From Paraburkholderia ginsengisoli NBRC 100965 (lineage in GTDB: Bacteria > Pseudomonadota > Gammaproteobacteria > Burkholderiales > Burkholderiaceae): DNA of 64,000 nucleotides. The notes beneath the pieces were generated by a model. It made no database searches, was not told the origin of the DNA, and was given only the letters and a program-made list of their open reading frames with translations. Shown piece by piece: positions 44,797 through 53,651 of the stretch. The position numbers and the translations under genes are program-made. Location: positions 1 to 64,000 of the forward strand of contig NZ_BBJF01000023.1 in NCBI RefSeq assembly GCF_000739735.1, written 5' to 3'. Within the stretch, counting starts at the first letter, position 1, and the number at the start of each line of letters is the position of its first letter.

Positions 44797-46272
44797 ATGA
44801 GCGCGCCGCCGACTGCCGCTGTCCACGAAAAAACCGCCACGCTGATTGAAACGGACCTGCCGTCGCGGCTCGACCGCCTGCCGTGGGGCCGCTTTCATTC
44901 GCTGATCGTGGTGGCGCTGGGCGTGACGTGGCTGCTCGACGGTCTCGAAGTGACGTTGGCGGGCGCGGTGGCGAGTGCGCTGAAATCCAGTCCGTCGTTG
45001 CGCTTTTCCAACGCCGACGTGGGGCTCGCGGGCAGCGCGTACATCGCCGGCGCGGTGCTCGGGGCGCTCGGCTTCGGCTGGCTGACCGACCGGCTAGGCC
45101 GCCGCAAGCTGTTTTTTATCACGCTCGCCGTCTACCTGGTCGCCACCGCGGCGACCGCGTTGTCGTGGAATCTCGCCAGTTTCCTGCTGTTTCGCTTTCT
45201 GACCGGCGCGGGCATCGGCGGCGAATACACGGCGATCAATTCGACCATCCAGGAATTCACCCCGGCGCGGGTGCGCGGCTGGACCGATCTCGGCATCAAC
45301 GGCACGTTCTGGGTCGGCGCGGGGCTCGGCGCGGCCGGCTCGCTAGTGCTGCTCGACCCAGGTCTGCTGCCGGCCGACTGGGGCTGGCGCGCGTGCTTCT
45401 TCATCGGCGCGGTGCTGGCGCTGGCGATCCTGCCGATGCGCATCTGGGTGCCCGAAAGCCCGCGCTGGCTGCTTACACACGGCGACGAGCGCGACGCGCG
45501 CGCAATCGTCGAAGGCATCGAGACGCGCTTTCGCGACGAAGGTCACGCGCTTTCCGACGACACCCTCACTCGACTGCGGCTGCGCGCCCGCAACCATACG
45601 CCGCTGCGCGAGGTGTTTCACACGCTCTTCAACGTGCACCGCCGCCGCGCGCTGGTCGGCCTGACGCTGATGACCGCGCAGGCCTTCTTCTACAACGCGA
45701 TCTTCTTCACGTACGCGCTGGTCCTTACCGACTTCTATCAAGTACCGGGCGAACACATCGGTTGGTATCTGCTGCCGTTCGCACTCGGCAATTTTCTCGG
45801 ACCGCTGCTGCTCGGCCGGCTTTTCGACGTGATCGGACGGCGCAAGATGATCGCGACGACTTACGGGCTGTCCGCGATCCTGCTGACGCTGAGCGGCTAT
45901 CTGTTCGAGCAGCAGATGCTCACCGTCGTCACGCAGACGATCGCCTGGATGGTGATTTTCTTCTTCGCGTCGGCGGCGGCGAGTTCGGCGTATCTGACGG
46001 TCAGCGAATCGTTTCCGCTCGAAATCCGCGCGCTGGCGATCGCGGTCTTCTACGCGTTCGGCACGGCGCTTGGCGGTATCGTCGGGCCAGCGTTCTTCGG
46101 CCGACTGATCGACACGCATGAACGCAGCGCGGTGTTCTCAGGCTATCTGGTGGGCTCGGCGCTGATGCTCGCGGCGGCGGTGGTCGCCGCAATCTGGGGC
46201 GTGGATGCGGAGCGCAAATCGCTGGAGCACGTGGCAACGCCGCTCTCAAGCGTCGCGGACGACGTGCAATAA
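44797..46272 (+). CDS. MFS transporter, metabolite/sugar-porter type
   Basis: 491-aa protein with 12 hydrophobic spans in two halves. The family signature between spans 2 and 3 is GWLTDRLGRRKLFF, repeated in the second half as GRLFDVIGRRKM. PESPRWLL after span 6 is typical of the sugar porter / aromatic acid / NiaP side of the superfamily. The substrate is unknown. The start at MSAPPTAA is preceded by GAGGAG. A terminator follows immediately at the stop codon. Confidence 0.88.
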   Translation: MSAPPTAAVHEKTATLIETDLPSRLDRLPWGRFHSLIVVALGVTWLLDGLEVTLAGAVASALKSSPSLRFSNADVGLAGSAYIAGAVLGALGFGWLTDRLGRRKLFFITLAVYLVATAATALSWNLASFLLFRFLTGAGIGGEYTAINSTIQEFTPARVRGWTDLGINGTFWVGAGLGAAGSLVLLDPGLLPADWGWRACFFIGAVLALAILPMRIWVPESPRWLLTHGDERDARAIVEGIETRFRDEGHALSDDTLTRLRLRARNHTPLREVFHTLFNVHRRRALVGLTLMTAQAFFYNAIFFTYALVLTDFYQVPGEHIGWYLLPFALGNFLGPLLLGRLFDVIGRRKMIATTYGLSAILLTLSGYLFEQQMLTVVTQTIAWMVIFFFASAAASSAYLTVSESFPLEIRALAIAVFYAFGTALGGIVGPAFFGRLIDTHERSAVFSGYLVGSALMLAAAVVAAIWGVDAERKSLEHVATPLSSVADDVQ

Positions 46273-46300
46273 AAAACGCGCGGACGGCGCCGCGCGTTTT
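46273..46300. terminator. Bidirectional terminator after the MFS gene
   Basis: Stem AAAACGCGCGG (46273-46283) / CCGCGCGTTTT (46290-46300) between two convergent genes. Confidence 0.8.
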
Positions 46301-46323
46301 GGGGATCGAGCGAGACTCGCTGC

Positions 46324-46917
46324 TTAGAGGGCCTTCTTCCAGCCGCCGCCGTAGGCGACGTCGGCCAGCGGCAGACGCTGGCGCACCGACTTCTCGCGCT
46401 CGCGCAGCACCGGATCCAGCTTGTCGACCTCACCGTAATGGCCGAGCGAAATGATCGCGAACACGTCGACGTCGGCCGGCAGCGCGAAGGTCGTGCGGAA
46501 CGCGTTCGGGTCGAAACCGCTCATCTGATGCGCGGCGAGCCCGAGCGCATGCGCCTGCAACACGAGCGCCATTGCGGCGGCGCCGGCATCGTACGGCGCG
46601 CAGCGATTCACTTCGCCCTTGCTCGTCAGCGTGTGCGCGGTCACGGCGATCAGCACCGGCGCGCGCGTATTCCAGCCCTGATTGAACGGCACCAGCGTCG
46701 TGAACGCCTGCTTGAACGAGACTTCATCGACGCTGCGATCGAATACCAGAAACCGCCACGGCTGCGCGTTGTAGGCAGACGGCGCCCAGCGCGCTGCTTC
46801 GAGCACGGCACGCAGATGCTCACGGCTCACCGGCTCGCTCGAATACGCGCGCGGGCTCCAGCGGCCTGCAATCAGCTCGTGAATGGCAACTTCGGTAGGG
46901 GCGGGTTTCGTGGTCAT
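46324..46917 (-). CDS. Nitroreductase-family FMN oxidoreductase
   Basis: 197-aa nitroreductase fold. RWSPRAYSSEPV near the N-terminus is the FMN-binding R-S-x-R-x-[FY] region, AARWAPSAYNAQPWRFLV the conserved flavin loop, and a short C-terminus. Members reduce nitroaromatics or quinones with NAD(P)H; the native substrate is unknown. The start is set at MTTKPAPTE. It is convergent with the preceding MFS gene; the MFS gene upstream on the same strand is 186 nt away. Confidence 0.85.
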   Translation of the reverse strand: MTTKPAPTEVAIHELIAGRWSPRAYSSEPVSREHLRAVLEAARWAPSAYNAQPWRFLVFDRSVDEVSFKQAFTTLVPFNQGWNTRAPVLIAVTAHTLTSKGEVNRCAPYDAGAAAMALVLQAHALGLAAHQMSGFDPNAFRTTFALPADVDVFAIISLGHYGEVDKLDPVLREREKSVRQRLPLADVAYGGGWKKAL

Positions 46918-47103
46918 GCGCTCTCTCGGTCGAAATTCATGATCGTCGGGCGGCTGCCCGGGGCCACATAGCATAACCGGGCTTCGCCGCGTGCGCTCCA
47001 ACAAGCACTCAGTTTGTTTCCACGCCGGCTGCAAAAGAAAACGGCCCCGAGTGGGGCCGTCGCCGGTTGCCTCATTGCTTTGGCGCGCTCGCGCCGTGCG
47101 GCT

Positions 47104-48387
47104 TCACACCGCCTGCGGCTGCGGCACCTTTGCCGGCCGGTTGATCCGCAATACGATCACGGCGGCGATTAGACAGAGGCCACCTGAAATCATCGACGCC
47201 ACGGTATAAGTGCCGAGGCTCGCGCGCAGCATGCCCGCGCCGAGCGCCGCGAACGCCGCCCCGAGCTGGTGGCCCGCGACCACCCAACCAAACACCACCG
47301 GCGCCGCTTCCTTGCCGTACACGTCGGTCGCGAGACGCACGGTCGGCGGAACGGTGGCGATCCAGTCGAGCCCGTAGAACACAGCGAATATCGGCAGACC
47401 GAAGAAGTCGATACCGAACGCGTGCGGCAGGTACATCAGCGACAGGCCGCGCAGACCGTAATACCAGAAGAGCAGCACGCGACTATTGAAGCGGTCCGAC
47501 AGCCAGCCCGACAGCGTCGTGCCGAACAGATCGAAGATGCCCATCGCGGCGAGCAGCGACGCGCCCTGCACCTCGGTCATCCCATAGTCGCCGCACATCG
47601 CGATCAGATGGGTGCCGACGTAGCCGTTGGTGCTCGCGCCGCAAATGAAGAAGCTGAAGAACAGCAGCCAGAAGTCGCGGGTCTTGCTCGCCATGCCGAG
47701 CGTGCCGAACGCGATGGCGAGCGGATTCTGCTTCGTGACGGTGCTGGCGACCGGCGCGTCGTGCGGCTCGCCGTAGGGGCGCAACTGCATGTCGTCCGGG
47801 CGTTCGGGCAGCAGAAACGCGACCAGTGGAATCACCACGGCCGCCGCGAGCGCGACGACCCACACCACCTGGCGCCAGCCATAATGCTCGGCGATGGCCG
47901 CGAGCATCGGCAGGAACACCAACTGGCCGGTGGCCGAACTGGCCGTGAGAATGCCCATGACGAGGCCGCGGCGCGTGGTGAACCAGCGCGTCACCACGGT
48001 CGCCGACAACGACAGCGCCGCCACGCCCGTCGAGCCTCCGACCATCACGCCCCAGACCAGCACCATCTGCCACGGATGCGTCATCAGCGACGACAACGCC
48101 ACCCCCCCGGCCATCGTGCCGAGCGCGACGAGCAGCGTGGGACGTACGCCGAAACGCTGCATCGCCGCCGCCGCGAACGGCCCCATCAGGCCGTAAAGCG
48201 CGATGTTCACCGAGATCGCCAGCGAAATCGTTGCGCGGCTCCAGCCGAATTGATGCTCCAGCGGCACCATCATCACGCTCGGCGTCGCGCGTGTGCCGGC
48301 CGCCGCCAGCAATACCAGAAACACCACCGCGACCGTCAGCCAGCCATAGTGGAACCGCCCGCCAATCAGTCTCGCTGCCCAGTTCAT
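47104..48387 (-). CDS. MFS transporter, monocarboxylate/oxalate-formate antiporter type
   Basis: 427-aa protein with 12 spans. The N-terminus GGRFHYGWLTVAVVFLVLLAAAG and PLEHQFGWSRATISLAISVN are typical of the bacterial MCT-like (OFA) group. It is divergent from a TetR regulator, and the gap contains two operator-like palindromes, so its expression is probably repressed by that regulator until a ligand, perhaps its own substrate, is bound. Substrate unknown. Confidence 0.87.
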   Translation of the reverse strand: MNWAARLIGGRFHYGWLTVAVVFLVLLAAAGTRATPSVMMVPLEHQFGWSRATISLAISVNIALYGLMGPFAAAAMQRFGVRPTLLVALGTMAGGVALSSLMTHPWQMVLVWGVMVGGSTGVAALSLSATVVTRWFTTRRGLVMGILTASSATGQLVFLPMLAAIAEHYGWRQVVWVVALAAAVVIPLVAFLLPERPDDMQLRPYGEPHDAPVASTVTKQNPLAIAFGTLGMASKTRDFWLLFFSFFICGASTNGYVGTHLIAMCGDYGMTEVQGASLLAAMGIFDLFGTTLSGWLSDRFNSRVLLFWYYGLRGLSLMYLPHAFGIDFFGLPIFAVFYGLDWIATVPPTVRLATDVYGKEAAPVVFGWVVAGHQLGAAFAALGAGMLRASLGTYTVASMISGGLCLIAAVIVLRINRPAKVPQPQAV

Positions 48388-48457
48388 TGGACCTCCAGTC
48401 TACGCAGCGCCTTTCGCGGGCTGCGTCGTTCGTATTATTACGGGTTCAGTAAATGAC

Positions 48458-48477
48458 TTGTGACAGATCGGTCACAA
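48458..48477. promoter_or_regulatory. TetR-type operator 1
   Basis: TTGTGAC-AGATCG-GTCACAA is a perfect palindrome with 7-bp arms. It shares the pattern GT-n-AC-n-G-n-TCGGT-n-AC with operator 2, whose centre is 35 bp away. Confidence 0.65.
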
Positions 48478-48494
48478 TTGGTGTTGCGATATTA

Positions 48495-48510
48495 GTTACT
48501 GGTCGGTAAC
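48495..48510. promoter_or_regulatory. TetR-type operator 2
   Basis: GTTAC-TGGTCG-GTAAC, a perfect palindrome with 5-bp arms, 40 nt before the TetR start codon. It matches operator 1 at 12 of 16 core positions, which suggests both are read by the same protein. Confidence 0.65.
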
Positions 48511-48549
48511 ATGTCAAGGCATCAATTCAGTTCAACTCAGGTGGCCATC

Positions 48550-49200
48550 ATGTCCGACAGCGAAACCCCGAAGCCGACCGGTAAAGCCCGCGCGCGGCGT
48601 GCGCGCGCTGTGCAGACGGCCGGCCCGCAGGCGCAGCGCAATCTGCTGCGCGCGGCGAGCGAGCTGTTTTATCGCGAAGGCGTGCGCACGGTCGGCGTCG
48701 ATGCCGTGGTTGAGCGCGCCGGCGTGAACAAGATGAGTCTGTACCGCCAGTTTTCGTCGAAGGACGAGCTGGTGATGGCTTATCTGGAACAGCAGGACGA
48801 GCGGTTCTTCGGCTACGTGGAGCGCAGTTTCGCCCAACATCCGGGCGAACCGGCGAAGCAGCTTCAGCAGTATTTCGACGACCTCGCGGTGCGCGCATCC
48901 GTCAGCGACTATCGCGGCTGTCCGTTCGTGAACGTGTCGGTGGAATTTTCGGACACCGCGCATCCGGCACGGCAGTTCGTCTTCCGCAACAAGGAGCGTT
49001 TGATGGCGCGCCTCGTCGAACTGTCGACGGCTGCCGGCGCCGACGATCCCGAGGCTCTCGCGAATGCGCTCGGTCTGATGATCGAAGGCGTGTATGCGGC
49101 GAGTCAGACCTACGGGCCCGGATGCGGGCCGATTCTGGCCGCGCCGAAAGCTGCCGCGCAATTGATTGCCGCGGCCTGCGGCGGAAAACGCCCGACTTGA
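48550..49200 (+). CDS. TetR-family transcriptional regulator
   Basis: 216-aa protein. The N-terminal helix-turn-helix (about 20-70) reads LLRAASELFYREGVRTVGVD...NKMSLYRQFSSKDELVMAYL, and the C-terminal ligand domain has GCPFVNVSVEF. The start is taken at MSDSETPK; an ATG 13 codons upstream would begin directly on operator 2 and is unlikely. It has an unusually basic N-terminal tail (GKARARRARAVQ). It is divergent from the MCT-type transporter and most likely controls it and itself. Confidence 0.88.
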   Translation: MSDSETPKPTGKARARRARAVQTAGPQAQRNLLRAASELFYREGVRTVGVDAVVERAGVNKMSLYRQFSSKDELVMAYLEQQDERFFGYVERSFAQHPGEPAKQLQQYFDDLAVRASVSDYRGCPFVNVSVEFSDTAHPARQFVFRNKERLMARLVELSTAAGADDPEALANALGLMIEGVYAASQTYGPGCGPILAAPKAAAQLIAAACGGKRPT

Positions 49201-49326
49201 GATAATGCCGCGGATCGAGCGAAGCCGGATCCGGCTGCGCTTTTTGACGCCGCGGTTTGCGCCAGATGCGAAGCGGCGCGGGTTCGCGCCGTTAGAATGG
49301 CGCTTTTACCCATCGTATCGTCTGCC

Positions 49327-49950
49327 ATGTCGCTGCCTGTCGAATCCCACGATGCCGTTGTTGCCGCCACTCGTCACTGGTTGACGGAGGCCGTGATCGG
49401 ACTCAATTTGTGTCCGTTTGCGAAGGCAGTGCACGTGAAGGGACAGATTCGCTACGTCGTGAGCGACGCAGTGGACATGGAAGGCGTGTTGACGGATCTC
49501 GAAGCCGAGCTGCAAACGCTGGTCGCCGCCGATCCGGCCGCCGTCGACACGACGCTGTTGATCCTGCCCCGCGCGCTCGGCGACTTTCTCGACTTCAACG
49601 ATTGCGTGTTCTTCGCCGACCGGCTCATCAAGCAGCTTCGGCTCGAAGGGATCGTGCAGATCGCGAGCTTCCATCCGTGTTATCAGTTCGAAGGCAGCGA
49701 GCCGGACGATATCGAGAACTATACGAACCGGGCGCCCTATCCGATCCTGCATTTGCTGCGCGAAGACAGCATCGAGCGGGCCGTTCAGGCCTTTCCCGAC
49801 GCGGAAGCTATCTATGAGCGCAATCAGGCGACGCTACGGCGAATCGGTCTCGCCGGCTGGGACGAGTTGATGAAACGGGGAAGAAGCTTCGGCTCCGCCT
49901 CGCTTAAGCAGAATCAGGCGGCAACGAAAAAGCGCTCTTTCAACTCCTGA
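49327..49950 (+). CDS. DUF1415 family protein
   Basis: 207-aa protein with LCPFAKAVHVKGQIRYVVS near the N-terminus, LDFNDCVFFADRL and IASFHPCYQFEG with conserved Cys and His residues, and NRAPYPILHLLRE. This matches the uncharacterised DUF1415 family common in proteobacteria; the conserved Cys/His pattern hints at metal or redox chemistry, which is inference. The start at MSLPVES is preferred; one 10 codons earlier exists. Its 3' end overlaps the convergent methyltransferase by 37 nt. Confidence 0.78.
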   Translation: MSLPVESHDAVVAATRHWLTEAVIGLNLCPFAKAVHVKGQIRYVVSDAVDMEGVLTDLEAELQTLVAADPAAVDTTLLILPRALGDFLDFNDCVFFADRLIKQLRLEGIVQIASFHPCYQFEGSEPDDIENYTNRAPYPILHLLREDSIERAVQAFPDAEAIYERNQATLRRIGLAGWDELMKRGRSFGSASLKQNQAATKKRSFNS

Positions 49951-50771
49951 ATCCCGAGCGTTTCCATCACTTCGTTGAGCCGCTCGGCCGGCCGGCGTCC
50001 CGGCAGATCCTTGTACTGCGCGATGATGAGTTCGTTCTTCATCGAATGCTCCCAGCCGACCAGTTCGGTCACGCTGACCTGATACCCGTGAGCCTCCAGC
50101 TGCAGGCAGCGCAGCACGTTCGTTATCTGGCTGCCGAATTCCCGCGTGTGCAGCGGGTGCCGCCAGATTTCGGTCAGCGCGTTCGCGAGCGACTTGCCCT
50201 TGTTCTGCCTTAGCACGCCGGCCACCTCGGCCTGGCAGCACGGCACCACCACGATGTATTTGGCCCGTTTTTCCAGCGCGAAACGGATTGCGTCGTCGGT
50301 CGCTGTATTGCAGGCGTGCAGTGCCGTGACGATGTCGATTTCCGCGGGCAAGCGCGCCGACGTGATCGACTCCGCCACCGACAGATTCAGGAACGACATC
50401 CCCGAAAAGCCCAGCCGGGCGGCCAGTTCTTCGGACTTCGTCACGAGTTCCTCACGGGTTTCAATGCCGTAAATGTGCGACGCCCCACCCGCCGCGCCCT
50501 GAAACTCCTTGAAGAAAAGATCGTAAAGAATAAAACCTAGATATGACTTGCCCGCGCCGTGGTCGACGAGCGTCAAGGCGCCCTGTTTGTCCTTCAGGTC
50601 TTTGAGCAACGGTTCGATGAACTGGAACAGGTGGTACACCTGCTTCAGCTTGCGGCGGCTGTCCTGATTCATCTTGCCGTCGCGCGTGAGGATGTGGAGC
50701 TCCTTCAGCAACTCGACGGATTGGTTCGGACGGATTTCGTGGGTTTTGCTGGACATCGTGTGGACCGTCAT
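49914..50771 (-). CDS. Class I SAM-dependent methyltransferase-like protein (methyltransferase-32 type)
   Basis: 285-aa protein. The SAM motif I region is LTLVDHGAGKSYLGFILYDLF (Gly-rich, D-H-G-A-G-K-S), followed by YGIETREELV and IVTALHACNTATDDAI, a methyltransferase-32 feature; VVVPCCQAEV lies behind. Target unknown, perhaps RNA. ATG 50771 is used; another ATG is at 50756. It is convergent with and overlaps the DUF1415 gene. Confidence 0.75.
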   Translation of the reverse strand: MTVHTMSSKTHEIRPNQSVELLKELHILTRDGKMNQDSRRKLKQVYHLFQFIEPLLKDLKDKQGALTLVDHGAGKSYLGFILYDLFFKEFQGAAGGASHIYGIETREELVTKSEELAARLGFSGMSFLNLSVAESITSARLPAEIDIVTALHACNTATDDAIRFALEKRAKYIVVVPCCQAEVAGVLRQNKGKSLANALTEIWRHPLHTREFGSQITNVLRCLQLEAHGYQVSVTELVGWEHSMKNELIIAQYKDLPGRRPAERLNEVMETLGIQELKERFFVAA

Positions 50772-51128
50772 CAATTGCAACGCGAACGTGCGACAGATGA
50801 CGGAAAAAGGGAAAAGTTGATGCCAGTTTACCCAAAGTGCGGTTCACTCACCGAAGGACCCATGCAAACCATGCGAAAAACGCGTCAACCTGGAACGCTT
50901 CCTGCTCGAAAAGCATCACGCGGGACGTCTCCGGAGTGACCGAAAAAAGCTTGTGGCCTGATAGCGCAAGCCGTGTCGCCCATAACAAGAGGCTGTCGGC
51001 CGTGGCATCGATCACGGGACCGAATGCATGTGGGGAGGACGGTCCAGGAATATGGGCCGAACGTTACGTAACCAGCAGCGTGCCGAGACTTCAAGCGGAC
51101 GCGCGCTCGGATGATAGAAGAGGCGGCA
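50772..51128. other. Intergenic region without recognisable gene
   Basis: 357 nt with open frames on both strands but protein sequences that look random (Ser/Arg/His-rich, no motifs). No terminator or promoter stands out. AGAGG at the right edge is the ribosome site of the next gene. Confidence 0.4.
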
Positions 51129-51449
51129 ATGGATACGGTACCCAACGGAAACGTAGAACAGAAATTTCAGGAAATGCTGGCGAAGCTCACCGCGACGCCG
51201 GCCTGGTCGGAGAAACAGCAACTCGAACTCGAGATGGCGCGCGACATCTCCACCGAAATGCTGCGCCTGGCCGAAGTCATGCGCGATGGCAGCGTCGACA
51301 TGGAAACGTGTCTGACCATGCTCAAGTACGCCAAAGTGCTCGACTTCGTGATGACCACGCTCGCGTCGCGGCGCGATATCAAACCGCAAACGCTGCGGGT
51401 CATCTTCAAGCTCGCCGGACTGAAGGTGGACGAGGCTTACCCTGGCTAG
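51129..51449 (+). CDS. Small helical cytoplasmic protein, unknown
   Basis: 106-aa protein, acidic and Leu/Met/Glu-rich, predicted almost wholly helical (KFQEMLAKLTATPAWSEKQQ, TEMLRLAEVMRDGSVDMET). No signal peptide or membrane span. The start at MDTVPNG is chosen for AGAGG 8 nt upstream; an ATG six codons earlier exists. Composition is clearly protein-like. I do not recognise the family. Confidence 0.65.
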   Translation: MDTVPNGNVEQKFQEMLAKLTATPAWSEKQQLELEMARDISTEMLRLAEVMRDGSVDMETCLTMLKYAKVLDFVMTTLASRRDIKPQTLRVIFKLAGLKVDEAYPG

Positions 51450-51554
51450 CGCTTAAGGAGTCCCGTCACGCGCCGACAACACCGCGACCCGCGGGCGGCT
51501 TGCGCCGCTCGCCTGGGCCGTACCGCCCCCCCTCCCGTCCGCAAGGACGATCCC

Positions 51555-51764
51555 TCACGCGCGCGGTGTTTCGACCGGCGGCGTGCCGTCATGAAACAGC
51601 GTCTTGAGTTGCGAACGCAGTTCCGGTGAATCCGTGTGTTTGTGGACGGCGACCGCGTGCTGCACGGCCGCTTCGAGCAATTCGCTCTCGTTGTCGGCGG
51701 ATAGCGCGACGGTGCAGTTCGTTTCACTTGGGAACTCGCGGCAATCGATGTATTTGCGGCTCAT
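51555..51764 (-). CDS. DUF1059 family small protein
   Basis: 69-aa protein. The start MSRKYIDCREFPSETNCTVA and DNESELLEAAVQHAVAVHKH are the DUF1059 signature, with two conserved Cys. Function unknown; widespread in bacteria and archaea. AAGGAG lies 8 nt before the ATG. Confidence 0.85.
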   Translation of the reverse strand: MSRKYIDCREFPSETNCTVALSADNESELLEAAVQHAVAVHKHTDSPELRSQLKTLFHDGTPPVETPRA

Positions 51765-52175
51765 GGCTCACTCCTTGATCCAGACTGTCGACCCTCCACG
51801 CGTGCAACGGACGCGCGAGCCACATCGCCACCGGCCACGGCGCGGCGCGGCGGCGACGGCCGCCATGGTGGAATGGCGGGAGACGGGCCGCGTCGGGCGG
51901 TAAGCAGTCGGTGGGCTGGTTTGACGCGAGAAGACGCGCGCGGCGTCCGAGGGAGGGGTATCAAAAGTATAGTTTCGCGCGAGTCGGGAGCAAGGACGCG
52001 CACACACGGCGGGCGGTCACCGGCACGCCGGAATCCGGCTTTTTTCAGCCCGGCGGCCGGGCCGCGCGTTTGCCCTGTGCTGTCCGCGGTGTGAAAATAG
52101 CGCCCTTCGCGCCGTCCTGAATCGCCCGATCCGGCCGGCGCGCCGCCTCTTCGTTCCGCTCACCCGCAGGTCCCC
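51765..52175. other. Intergenic region between divergent DUF1059 and flavoprotein genes
   Basis: 411 nt, very GC-rich, no convincing ORF. GTATAGTTTCGCG near 51966 could be a -10 for the rightward gene. No clear -35 or operator. Confidence 0.35.
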
Positions 52176-53456
52176 ATGCCATCTTCCTTCGATTCCGCCC
52201 GTGTCGCCGTGATTGGCGGCGGCCCCGCCGGCCTGATGGCCGCCGAGGCGCTCGCCCGGCGCGGCGTGCAAGTCGACGTCTATGACGCGATGCCGTCGGT
52301 CGGTCGCAAGTTTTTAATGGCGGGCAAAGGCGGCATGAACATCACGCATTCGGAACCGCTCGAACCGTTTCTCGGCCGCTACGGCGCGCGTCGCGGGCAA
52401 ATCGCGCCGCTGCTCGACGCATTCGGGCCCGACGCATTGCGGGCGTGGTTGCAGGAACTCGGCGTCGAGACGTTCGTCGGCAGTTCGGGGCGCGTTTTTC
52501 CGTCCGACATGAAAGCCGCGCCGATGCTGCGGGCGTGGCTGCATCGGCTGCGGGAAGCAGGCGTGCAGTTCCACATGCGGCACAAGTGGAGCGGTTGGAG
52601 CTCCGACACCGATGACGCGGCGACGCACACGCTCCGCTTCGCGACGCCCGACGGCGAGCGGACGGTGACCTGCGACGCCCTCGTGCTCGCGCTTGGCGGC
52701 GCAAGCTGGCCGCGCCTCGGTTCCGATGCCGCCTGGGTGCCGCTGATGGTCGAACAGCGAGTGCCGGTGGCGCCACTGCGGCCCGCGAACTGTGGCTTCG
52801 ACGCGGACTGGAGCCCATATCTGCGCGAGCGTTTCGCCGGCCAGCCGATCAAGCCGGTGGCCATCTCTCTCACCGATGTGGACAATAAAGTCCACAATCG
52901 ACAAGGTGAAATACTTCTGACCGAAACGGGCCTCGAAGGGAGCCTGATTTACGCATTGTCGGCGCCGATCCGCGAGCGGATTCTGGCCGACGGCAACCTC
53001 ACGATTTCACTGGATCTGGCGCCAGGCTTGGCGCTCGAGCGGGTCGTCGCGGAAGTGACGCGACCGCGCGGGTCACGTTCGATCGCGAGTCATCTGCACG
53101 GAAGGATCGGGATTAGCGGGGTAAAACTGGCGTTGCTGCACGAGGTTTTGTCGAAGGAGGCGTTTGCTGACGCGCTCGGCCTTGCGCATGCCATCAAGGC
53201 GCTGCCGGTGCGACTCACGCGAGCCCGGCCAATCGACGAAGCGATCAGCACCGCCGGCGGGATTCCGTTCGAAGCGCTCGACGCGCAGCTGATGATCGAG
53301 CGGCTGCCGGGCATCTTCTGCGCGGGAGAAATGCTCGACTGGGAAGCGCCGACCGGCGGCTATCTGCTCACCGCGTGTTTCGCCAGCGGGTTGGTGGCGG
53401 GCAGAGGCGCGGCGGACTATCTCGACGCACTTGGGGAGCGCGGCGCGTCGGCGTGA
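52176..53456 (+). CDS. BaiN/HI0933-type NAD(P)/FAD-dependent oxidoreductase
   Basis: 426-aa flavoprotein. The N-terminal dinucleotide fold is VAVIGGGPAGLMAAEALARRG (10-30), then GRKFLMAGKGGMNITHSEP. It belongs to the HI0933 group (TIGR03862-like subset, inferred from the APMLRAWLHRLREAG and ALGGASWPRLGSD segments). The C-terminal FAD contact is FCAGEMLDWEAPTGGYLLTACFASG. Reaction unknown. It contains, in frame, the first copy of a 23-bp sequence repeated at 54971. Confidence 0.85.
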   Translation: MPSSFDSARVAVIGGGPAGLMAAEALARRGVQVDVYDAMPSVGRKFLMAGKGGMNITHSEPLEPFLGRYGARRGQIAPLLDAFGPDALRAWLQELGVETFVGSSGRVFPSDMKAAPMLRAWLHRLREAGVQFHMRHKWSGWSSDTDDAATHTLRFATPDGERTVTCDALVLALGGASWPRLGSDAAWVPLMVEQRVPVAPLRPANCGFDADWSPYLRERFAGQPIKPVAISLTDVDNKVHNRQGEILLTETGLEGSLIYALSAPIRERILADGNLTISLDLAPGLALERVVAEVTRPRGSRSIASHLHGRIGISGVKLALLHEVLSKEAFADALGLAHAIKALPVRLTRARPIDEAISTAGGIPFEALDAQLMIERLPGIFCAGEMLDWEAPTGGYLLTACFASGLVAGRGAADYLDALGERGASA

Positions 53457-53459
53457 TGT

Positions 53460-53502
53460 GCGTTGCCGCGCGGCTTTCGGACTGCGCGGCAACGCGTTTT
53501 TT
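53460..53502. terminator. Terminator after the BaiN-type gene
   Basis: 12-bp perfect stem GCGTTGCCGCGC (53460-53471) / GCGCGGCAACGC (53484-53495) followed by GTTTTTT, between convergent genes. Confidence 0.88.
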
Positions 53503-53651
53503 GCCGCCGACGTTTGACTGACTAGCGCGCTTTCGGCGCCGCTGCGCTCGCGCTTGGGCTCGAGCGCAGCGCGCAATTCTCAGGACGCACGACGCGTGGC
53601 TCGACGTCCCCCACCACACGGCTTCCCGTCCGAGCGCCACACCGTCCCCGC

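Noticed and set aside
50837..51607. A 256-codon plus-strand frame across the intergenic region and the small helical gene
   Set aside because: No ribosome site, Arg/His/Thr-rich residues and conflict with the better-supported frame at 51129.
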